From Trematomus loennbergii (Eukaryota > Chordata > Actinopteri > Perciformes > Nototheniidae): a stretch of 64,000 nucleotides of DNA. The stretch lies in NCBI GenBank assembly GCA_012861695.1, contig JAAOOA010000060.1, positions 2,324,071 to 2,388,070 on the forward strand, read 5' to 3'. A program made the position numbers and the translations under genes. Positions 55,531 to 64,000 of the stretch are shown piece after piece (the stretch's first letter is position 1; the number at the start of each line of letters is the position of its first letter). The notes below the pieces were generated by a model that searched no databases, had not been told where the DNA came from, and was given only the letters and a program-made list of their open reading frames with translations.

Positions 55531-55778
55531 TATTATAGTATAGTTAATAATATAATACTGTCAAAAAGCCATTCTGTGTAACGAGTACTTACTAATTTAT
55601 CTGATTGCACTTCAGTACTTTTACTTAAGTGACATTTGAATTCAGGACTTTTACTTGTAATGGAGTATTTTATTTCAAATTGTACTTAAGTAAAGTTTCT
55701 GAGTGTTTTCCTCACTCCTGCCTAAGTGATCCAGGCTAAGCTCAACATTGTGTGGAGGTGGAACGTGGGCCACCTCAC

Positions 55779-56002
55779 CGTCAGTGGTGGAGCGGGACTG
55801 GCTCTTCAGGCGCAGCGAGGGTCTGAAGCGTGTGCGGTCGTTGAAGCTCCAGCTCTTCTGCACCTTGGCGGGGCTCGAGCCCTCCGCCCCGGCGTCGGCC
55901 CCCGGAGAGCGCCGGTCGTTCACTGAGGCTGTCTGCCTGTTCTTGATACTCTGACCTCGGGGGCTGGCCAGCCTCACCCGCTCCTTGAAGCTCAACTTCT
56001 GA
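55779..56002 (-). CDS. kcnq5: kcnq5 exon: post-helix-A linker
   Basis: A 224-bp minus-strand exon with acceptor gctccacag and donor gtgagg. It encodes [20 protein letters not shown], then [16 protein letters not shown] and [20 protein letters not shown], ending [24 protein letters not shown] and [22 protein letters not shown] are characteristic of KCNQ5, with SFKER at the end of the helix A calmodulin-binding region. The phase joins the 27-bp exon at 63756 upstream and the 53011 exon downstream. The Ser/Arg-rich linker holds potential phosphorylation sites. Confidence 0.95.
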
Positions 56003-57190
56003 CTGTGGAGCGAGGTGGGGAGGAGCAGCAGAGAGGGTACATGGAGAGAAGAATAAGAAGTTGTAATGTAATGACAGATGAACATATTTATGTATTAAGG
56101 CATCTGACCCCAGATATGCAAGTATGTGTCTCTGGTTGATGAAATACTCATTTCGACCACTAGAGGCAGAAGTACAAGACTACCTCATGTTCCAAATAGG
56201 TCGAAAAACATTAATGTTTTCTTTCATGTGATTTTCACTCCATGCATTATGGTAACAAATAGAAGTCCTTTTACAAAAACGCACTGAAAAAACTGAAACG
56301 TGTTCAGTGTGGGGTAGCCGTGCATTTCCGCCTCTTGTGGCCAAAATGAATATTGCAACAACAAACAAATTCTGCTCGAATCTTTTTTTTTTTTTTTACT
56401 TGTTTTGTAAACATAAAATCAACAGAAACTCTGAAAAAATGTGCCCTTGCAAAGCATTTCCCCCTACCTATTTCACAGATTAAACAACATTGTATTAAGG
56501 AAATTATAAAAATGATCCTAAAAAAGATTCTTAAAAACAAGAGAGAAAACAAATTAGATTAGGTATAAATATCTATCACTGGATTTTATTTCTCACTTGC
56601 CTGGCTGGGCTTCCGTAGAACATAAATTATCCAAAGAAGTAGGCATAATGCTTTTTCTTAACACAATCTTGTCATTTATGATCGAGCGCGTAGTGCAGAT
56701 GGAGAAAGAAGTGCATGCATGACAACATTTTGTATCTAGCTAAAGTAGTTGTTTATGTGACCAATTAGTAAGCATGTGGCTCAAAGAGACATGAAATGCC
56801 ATGGTATCATATTCAACATTCATTGTTGTAAGACTTTCATTTGTGCATCTGATACAACAAATAACCATTTTATTCCTTAGGATTTATTGCACAAAAGATC
56901 ATTGTAATGTGTAATGAACGGGTGAGGTTAAGGGAGACCAAACATGACATTTATTTGTGTTTGTGAACAGGGAGGGAACAGGACAATGAGATGAACAGAC
57001 AGTATATAGAGGATGATCCTGTGAATGTTGCATTTACATATAATGACTTCATGCAAAGGCAGTGCACAAGCAGGGCTCATTTAAAAATGGCACATTGGAC
57101 GGGTAAATCACATCAAAGGATAATGCGTGTGTCTATATCTTTCTTCTTCAAATCAAATTAAAAGATCGAAAACAGCAGTGTCTTTTCAAA
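56003..57190. other. kcnq5 intron
   Basis: No exon found. A poly(T) run at 56383-56398 and an A-rich frame at 56353-56562 are composition effects. Confidence 0.5.
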
Positions 57191-57194
57191 TGTT

Positions 57195-57415
57195 TTAAAG
57201 GCCTCTATTATTCTTAGGTTCATATTTGTATTTTGTGCCTCTGCTGGGACATGTCTCCATGCTTTCATGTTCAAAACGGTCTTTATTTGTCTCATAGCCT
57301 GTGCTGCAGCACCTATTTTCACCCTCTGTCTGAAACCAGAGCCCAGTCTGCTCTGATTAGTTAGCTGGCCGGCTCTGTTGTGATTGGTCAACCACTTTGA
57401 GATGTCCTGCCTATA
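57195..57415. mobile_element. Second copy of the 46135 MITE
   Basis: Matches 46145-46330 in the interior (ctgggacatgtctccatgct, ccctctgtctgaaaccagag, gctggccggctctgttgtga). It has a ~30-bp extra block (tcaaaacggtctttatttgt) and decayed ends. Confidence 0.7.
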
Positions 57416-57471
57416 TGTGTAGTGTATTGGAGCAGTAGCCAATAGTAGTGCGAGTGTTAAAAAGTGATGTC

Positions 57472-57985
57472 ACTAAGCCCCGAGCCTGTTTTTCAGGTCT
57501 CAGGCTCGAAAATGACATTCCCAGAACAAATGACCATAACTTCACTTCTAAAAGGGGTAAATTAATAATCTTTTTTCTCAAAGCAATGATAAACCTGTGA
57601 GTTGGATGTAGAAGAGTCAGAATCAATATAGATTTTTTTTATTTTAAAGTAAATTCAGATTGAACATAGTAAAAAAGATTTTGATGATTGACATCTCTTT
57701 TTAACCGTTAGAGCCAATGGAATCGAGGGGAAGTTCCACATACACACACACGTTACCAAATAAGGAGTGAGAGTGATGCGTAGCCAAAACAGGAAGCTGT
57801 TATACACTCTGGATATACACTCTGGAAGCTATCATTAGCAGCTAATATGAAAACAACGTTTTTGACATAAAATTATGGATCATCAATAATTTGTTCAAAG
57901 TGACAGACACATTGGATTGACCTATGGATTAACCTTCAGCCGCGTTTTTTCGTTTTAATGCCATTGAAAACAACTTTTGATCAGA
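57472..57985. mobile_element. piggyBac-type non-autonomous fragment in kcnq5 intron
   Basis: Starts taagccccgagcctgttttt and follows the 8859-9620 copy (gtgagttggatgtagaagag, gattgacctatggattaacc, ttaatgccattgaaa). The right half and right terminus are missing and no TTAA pair is visible, so it is a broken copy. Confidence 0.75.
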
Positions 57986-60400
57986 ATAACAGCTAAAGGT
58001 GAGCATATCTCCGTGTTTTGCTACGTCGTGTGTTGTCTGGTTTTGCTTCCCCTGTCGTGACTTCTGATCGCTATATTTCTAGAATCTGTGGAATCTCAGC
58101 TTGCTAGCTAAGCTTGTTTGTGCAGATCCGATAAGTATATCGATCGATTTATACCTAGAGTTTTTTATTTTAATTCCTCTGCTCTCAGGATAAAGCATAC
58201 AATACTTCACAAGATCTGATAGTGAAAGCAACACCTACAGCAGATATCCTGAGAGCAGAATCAAAATCACAACAGGCATAAGTAGCGCACCGCTCAGGGA
58301 GAGATCATACAAAGGCAGAGAGTGAGCTGCTGTAGAGGCGACCGAGGTCTATATTTTATGACTCTGCACTCTCTGAGGGCACACAGCCTCCTACAGGTAC
58401 CCATGCACCAAGAATTAGTCAGCATTCCCAAATCAGAGCGTCATGAAGCAGGGGAGCAGTACCTATGTTTCCTAGTGGAACGCCTCCTCAGTAGCTTCTG
58501 GTTATTACTAAGAATGTTACTATGGGAGATAGACATACGATGCAGAATCAGAGGTGAGAACATGTTCTGTGTTCTGTGAGGTAAAACACAATGCTTCTTT
58601 ATAATATTAGTCTACTTTTTACCTTAAGGCTGTAAGGCTTGGTAGTAAAAATGAATACAGCGAATTCCTGTGCTTGGATGTGTCGACTGATGACATTTAG
58701 AAGCAGCAGAACAGAGGCAATTGAGTTTGGTAGAGACAAATGAACATCTACAGCACCGTTTGAAAAAGGCTGCAATTTGGTGACTCACACACTTCATGTC
58801 GATATCCCCCATTTAACTGTGGGGATTCAGCTGGGCCATGGCAACAAGTGCTGAGTCACCGTGTGAGGCCGCTAACCTGCAGACACTCGTGGGTTCACAG
58901 AGGGTGTAAAGATGAAGAGCTTTGTTTTTTTATGGTGTTTTATCACCAGGCTTCTGTGAATTATGACTTTGAACATGAATACATACATCTAGGTAATACA
59001 TGAATGAAGGAAGCTCAAGTTGAAATGTACTGCACGGTTTGTAATCTCCTCCCCAGCTCTGCAGTGGAGATGTAAATAGATTCAGGGGTTTGTAGAAATG
59101 CACATGCTAGGGATGAATTACATTAGCAGGCAAAGCTGATTTCAATATGTGGTTATTTATGTTTATTTATATATCACTGTCTTGCAATCAGCTTTAATTT
59201 GACCCTAAATGTGTTAGTATTTTGATTGTAAATAACACCCTTTAATAACCTTTAATCTTATGAATTCCAATTAATTTTCAACTAATGATTATTATTATTC
59301 ATGTTATTATAATTATAATTATTAATATTATAATTATTTATTTCACCCATTTTAGGCATTTAATGCATACTATAATGAATATGTATTTATCTTGTTTTAT
59401 TTGTGTGGTATGTTTTACATAAGTCAAAAAATAAGTCAATAAATATAAAAATATAGTTGGTTATTTCTTATTTGCTTCTTTGGCCTGCTCTGCTATATGG
59501 CATAGAACATGTGATACCTGGCTTAAGGGGGAAACATCACAACTGGTTGCTATGGTGATTTATAGTTACATATACAGTTGACGCTTACTGTATGTTACAC
59601 CACTCAGACCGCAAGGATTTATAGAAAATAATGATAATATAGAAAACGTTCATTTATTAACTTCCACAAGGCACATGTGCAAGATGTCAGCATCTCAAAC
59701 GATCTCCAAGCACAACACACAGACACACTTCTTCTGTTCATCTCCAGCATAAAACAATGATGAACCATCAGGTGATCTGCCCCCTTGTGGTATAAACATG
59801 CATGTGCAGGTAGACAACCTCAACCTTATGGGTGCTACATTCACTCAGCGTTTCATAACTACAACAGCTCACAATTGAGGTTTTATTGACAATTTTAATC
59901 TATTTTGGGACCGACCCGCACTCTTCGGCATGATGGAATCCACCCCAGCAGGCTGGGTGGCCGCATACTAGCGGCTAACATGCAGCACGCTGTTCAGATC
60001 ATGGATGTATAATAAGAACTGGATACAGCGTGAGAGGCGGGGCCTCATTAATTCCTATGAGAGTTGCTCATTCGCGCATGATGATAAAATGGCCCAACTT
60101 TTGAGAGAGCGAAACGTCACAGATTACCCGGCATGCCTGAGAAGTACCCGTATGTGCGCTCATAGCGCATGCGCAACTTTAACCATGCCCCCCAAAATGC
60201 TCGTTCACATCAAGCACGTCAATTTGCGTACACGTAACAGCACCGCACGTTCATGACAGCATGGTAATGGTTTTTTTATGATAGATTTGATATTAACGAG
60301 GCGGCAGTTAGCAGCTAGCGGTTAGCTAGTAATTATGCTAATTTACACATCAATCGTTATGTACTTTTATATTACGCTGTAACAGGATCTAGTGATATCC
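57986..60400. other. kcnq5 intron, nothing recognised
   Basis: Mostly AT-rich unique sequence. A CpG-containing stretch at about 59930-60260 has an 83-residue open frame of no known family and is probably repeat-derived. Confidence 0.45.
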
Positions 60401-60432
60401 AAGCAACAGAGCTTCATTTAGCATGAAGAATT

Positions 60433-60441
60433 ATTGCATTG

Positions 60442-60475
<34 letters not shown>

Positions 60476-60505
60476 TATACAATGCAATAAGCTTCTTAGT
60501 GCAAT
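60433..60505. repeat. AT-repeat palindrome
   Basis: attgcattgta, then (TA)n, then tacaatgcaat form a continuous inverted repeat. It is followed by a second small hairpin, gcttcttagtgcaataagaagc. It would extrude or fold easily. Confidence 0.8.
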
Positions 60506-60939
60506 AAGAAGCTACAGGGACGTTAATCTACGTCGGTAATATTAACTTTATTTAATACAACATTTACGGTACAAGATTTAATCATACAGCCCATGTAGTA
60601 TAATATTTTACAAATGATGAATTACAGCAAACATGTGCAATATATCCATTATTACAGCTCCGTGGGCTGGCAGTAAGGCGATATGGGTCCGTTCTTATTG
60701 TGCATCCATGGGTAAAGATAAACGCATGTAGTGCTGAACACGTAATATGAACGTTCCTCAATTCCGAGTCTTGACCCTATGTTCCCTTGCAAGGACAAAT
60801 AATTAACCAAGCAAACATGTCAGAGTTTTGTCCAGTCAGCCATAAAACACTAGAAGACGTTATATTCCATCAAAAAACAACTACATGTAGTCTTGATAGT
60901 CTTCCGACAAACTTTTTTTAAAGTGTCTATTGCTATATT

Positions 60940-62575
60940 GCCTCAGATGTACTGCAGATTGTGAACATGTCACTCCATTCAGGTGACTTCCCCAAGGGCT
61001 TGAAAACTGCAGTTATTAAGCCACTGCTAAAAAAGAACACCCTCGATACACTGACAATCAGTAATTACAGGCCAATTTCAAATGTACCATTTTAAGCAAA
61101 TAATTGAAAAGGTTGTCTACCTACAACTTAACAGTTTTTGACCTCCAATAACATTTTAGACACCTTCCAATCTGGTTTTAGGTATCGTCATAGCACAAAG
61201 ACGTTTTATTAAAGATTTTAAATGACATTCATTGTAATACCGACTGTGGGAAATCCACAGTTTTAGTTCTATTGGACCTCAGTGCGGCGTTTGACACCGT
61301 TGATCACAATATTTTAATAGAAAGACTAGAGAAATGTGTGGGTCTGTCTGGCACTGTCCTAAAATGGTTTGAATCCTATGTTGAAACCGAGAGTACTTTG
61401 TTTCAATTGGTACATCGGACAGAACCAAAATGACATGTGGAGTTCCCCAGGGGTCGATCCTCGGGCCTCTTCTATTCAATTTGTACATGCTGCCACTTGC
61501 TCAAATAATTAGAAATAACAACATTTCATATCATAATTACGCGGATGACACCCAAATCTACATATCACTTTCCATAGATGAATACGGTCCTACTGATTTA
61601 TTGATCACATGTCAAACAAATACATGACTGGATGTGCCGTAATTTCTTACAGCTCAACACAAAAAAAAACGTTTTTGGAGTAATTGTTTTTGGAACCAAA
61701 GAAGAGAGAATTAAAGTCACTGCACACCTGGAATCACTATTACTCGAACCGAAAAGTCAAGCAAGAAACTTAGGTATAATTTTAGACTCCGACCTCAATT
61801 TCAACAGCCATATCAGGGCAATCAACAGATCAGCCTACTACCATCTAAAAAAATATCTCGCGTATTAAAGACCTTATGTCCAAGCAAGACCTTGAAAAAC
61901 TTGCCCATGCATTTGTCTTTAGCAAGCTTGACTACTGCAACAGCATCTTCACAGGCCTCACAAAAAAATCACTCCGTAAACTCCAACTAATTCAAAATGC
62001 TGCTGCCAGAGTCTTAACCCGGACAAAGAAAACAGATCACATCACTCCAGTGTTGAGATCGCTGCATTGGCTTCCAGTAAGTGAGAGAATTGATTTTAAG
62101 ATTGTATTGCACACATATAACGCACTAAACGGGCTAGGACCCAAATATATCAAGGACCTCCTTCAGCGGTACGAACCCAGCAGACCCCTTAGGTCTTCAG
62201 GCGCAGGCCAGCTCACTGTTCCATTTGTGAGATCAAAGCGTGGGAAAGCAGCCTTCTGCATCTATGCTCCTAATGCATGGAACAAACTCCCAGAACATCT
62301 GAGAATGGCTAGCACTTTAGAAATAATTTAAATCAGGTCTAAAAACATTTCTTTTTAACATGACTTTTTACATTTTTATTTAAATTTTCTAATTTTCGAA
62401 CTGTTAAACATGGTTTTCTTTCTTTTAATTGTTTTGTGTGTTTTTGTATTTCTTCTCACTTTGACCATCGTAAAAATGTATTGTGTTTTATCTGTTTGAT
62501 CCTGTAAAGCACTTTGAATTGCATCACTGTATGAATTGTGCTATACAAATAAATTGCATTGCCTTGCCTTGCCCT
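60940..62575 (+). pseudogene. L2-type LINE, 5'-truncated and frameshifted
   Basis: The plus-strand ORF2 remnants in order are GDFPKGLKTAVIKPLLKK and SNYRPISN (RT motifs), GVPQGSILGPLLFNLYM (RT), YADDTQIY (catalytic Asp pair, near 61536), LNTKK, LGIILDSDLNF, then QNAAARVLTRTKKTDHITPV, LRSLHWLPVSERIDFK, and a C-terminus with NAWNKLPEHLR. At least four frame breaks lie between 61090 and 61860. The 3' UTR ends with agcactttgaattgcatcac, then gtgctatacaaataaattgc, followed by a ttgcc repeat tail, as in L2/CR1-related elements. It is dead. Confidence 0.88.
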
Positions 62576-63755
62576 GACAACACAACATTTGTCAGCCCTC
62601 ACTACTCTGCATACTGTCACCCCTTGTGGATTTAAAGAATGTATTGGCTAAAAGACTACGAGCAGGATATCATTAGAAAATGTGTCAATTTGAAGAATAA
62701 ATATAATTTCTAAGAGCATAATGAGGAAATATGAAGTTTAAAAGATAGAGAAAAATAGATGTTTGCCTGAGAGTTTGATGTCTTCTATTTGAGAGCCTTT
62801 TTATGTTAATGGATGTTTGTTTCTTTGAAAGGAGAACTAGAGTCTCTCAGAGTGTTAGTTTAAAAGTCACTCTCAGAAGGTCTACGACTTTTCTTCTTCA
62901 TTGACACAGCAGTTCACACTGAAGTCTTAGGATTTATAATGCTTGACATTGTCCTAAATAAAGGGATGGATATTGTAAGAAAAAATTGCCATACTAGTTG
63001 CAATTCGATACCTTATTAATGATCTTACGATATCTTATTACCCTACAAGAGCTGCACTATATATTTGTGAGGTGCAGTGATGACTTTTGTAGGACAACCC
63101 GGAAGTAAGCATCGCAAAGGCTCCCATCACCAAAAGCAATGGGACTTTGGATTTCGGTATATTGCTGAAAATACGATCTGAACCCAACACACATTTATGA
63201 TATTTAAACGTTTTTTGTCAGCGGGATAATCTCTAAATATTATTACCACTTTGTGATTTTCAAAGGGTAACTGCAATCGGCAGAAGTAAAAAGCTGATGT
63301 TAGGCCATAAACAACACCTCCCGCAAAGCTAAAGGTGACTCTAGTATGCCTAAGGACGTTTTAGTGGTTTATTATGTCAATTGTTAGCAACCACCGCCTT
63401 TATGACATAGACGCTTTGCTAACATGTTAACCCTCACTTTAGAAAGTGATAATATGTCAGTGTTGTGTTTACTGGCTGTTGCACTGCCCCCTACTGGTCA
63501 CACAAATACATTTATGCAGGTTTAAGGTATATAAACATGATTTTCAAATGTTTTACTTTGTAAACCTTTGTATGTGTTCTTATACACTGGCAGCTGTACA
63601 AGACCTTTGAGTGAAAAATAATTGAAAAAGAAACCCCCAAAACTAAGGAACTGACCAAAAAGTACTTTGCTTTTTCAGAGTTCATAGTGTGACACTAACT
63701 AACTAACTATCATTACGGAAGACAGTGAACATTCAGTGGAACAGCAAGTACAAAC
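62576..63755. other. kcnq5 intron with a repeat shared with 39865-40145
   Basis: 63148-63425 aligns with 39865-40145 (see there). The rest shows no exon or recognisable element. Confidence 0.5.
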
Positions 63756-63782
63756 CTTGTGTTGGACTCTCCCTGCTCCTTC
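63756..63782 (-). CDS. kcnq5: kcnq5 27-bp microexon
   Basis: On the minus strand the acceptor tcaactccag and donor gtttgt bound 27 bp. In the phase required by the exon at 55779 it encodes KEQGESNT, giving (K)[21 protein letters not shown]5 has the same arrangement (KKEQGE...SQKLSFKER) at the end of helix A. The match in sequence, phase and order is strong for so short an exon. It is the most 5' kcnq5 exon in the window; upstream exons (membrane domain) lie past 64000. Confidence 0.82.
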
Positions 63783-64000
63783 CTGGAGTTGACAGACAAG
63801 GAAAAAAAACAATACGTCAGAAATCATCTTTTCATAATACATAATTGCCCATTGTGCTTAAAGAACCAGTGGTTTTGCATGTTTTAGCCCATTTATTACA
63901 CATCACAAAGCTGTGTTTTAGAAATGTGAATGCATTTTCTCTTTTTGCTTTCAAATTATTTTTGTATTATAAAAATCTATTTGCAGACTCTTGAAACGTA

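Noticed and set aside
59930..60260. 83-residue plus-strand frame as a small gene
   Set aside because: No domain, no splice or start support, located in a repeat-like CpG patch in a kcnq5 intron.

Overview
This window looks like a teleost fish (probably percomorph) nuclear chromosome segment. The evidence is host exons with vertebrate splice signals (a fish-type NLRC3-like gene and a KCNQ5-type potassium channel), long introns, GT/CA microsatellites, and a dense load of fish-style transposons: Tc1, hAT, piggyBac, Harbinger-like, L2/Rex-type LINEs and LTR elements. There is no bacterial or viral operon structure. Nearly all long open frames outside the exons listed here are low-complexity or transposon-derived.

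Layout. 1-6.0 kb: tandem and dispersed repeats, a (GT)n tract, and Tc1 and LINE scraps. 6.2-25.5 kb (+ strand): a decayed NLRC3-like pseudogene. It keeps three tandem 105-bp cassette exons, a linker exon, an alpha-helical exon, a FISNA/NACHT exon, LRR exons and a C-terminal tail. A piggyBac-type MITE splits the FISNA/NACHT exon, several single-base frameshifts follow, and an ~8.9-kb nested inverted-repeat element splits the last exon. 25.5-29.1 kb: a short hairpin repeat, a GC-rich minisatellite and one orphan RhoGAP-type exon on the minus strand. 29.1-45.2 kb: a nested transposon graveyard. It holds a solo LTR carrying a Harbinger-like MITE, a piggyBac transposase remnant carrying a hAT, a large palindrome carrying an LTR element, a hAT carrying a perfect-looking palindrome in its coding exon, and a Rex-type LINE carrying a solo LTR. 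47.8-64 kb (minus strand): the 3' half of a kcnq5-type gene, seven exons in this window. These include a 27-bp microexon and a 108-bp cassette exon, with introns that hold hAT, piggyBac and L2 copies. The 5' half of that gene (voltage sensor and pore) lies beyond position 64000.

How it fits together. Only the kcnq5-type gene looks like a potentially functional host gene, and even there the last exon carries an apparent one-base frameshift in a triplet run. The NLR locus is dead as read. The most unusual material is a multi-copy family of long palindromic (foldback) elements at 16.6-25.4, 33.1-34.2, 34.2-39.3 and 40.8-42.3 kb. Their arms share sequence, they insert into coding exons, and they act as landing sites for other transposons. 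Boundaries, splice sites and target-site duplications (TSDs) were read by eye. Family names are from memory of the families, not from database searches.
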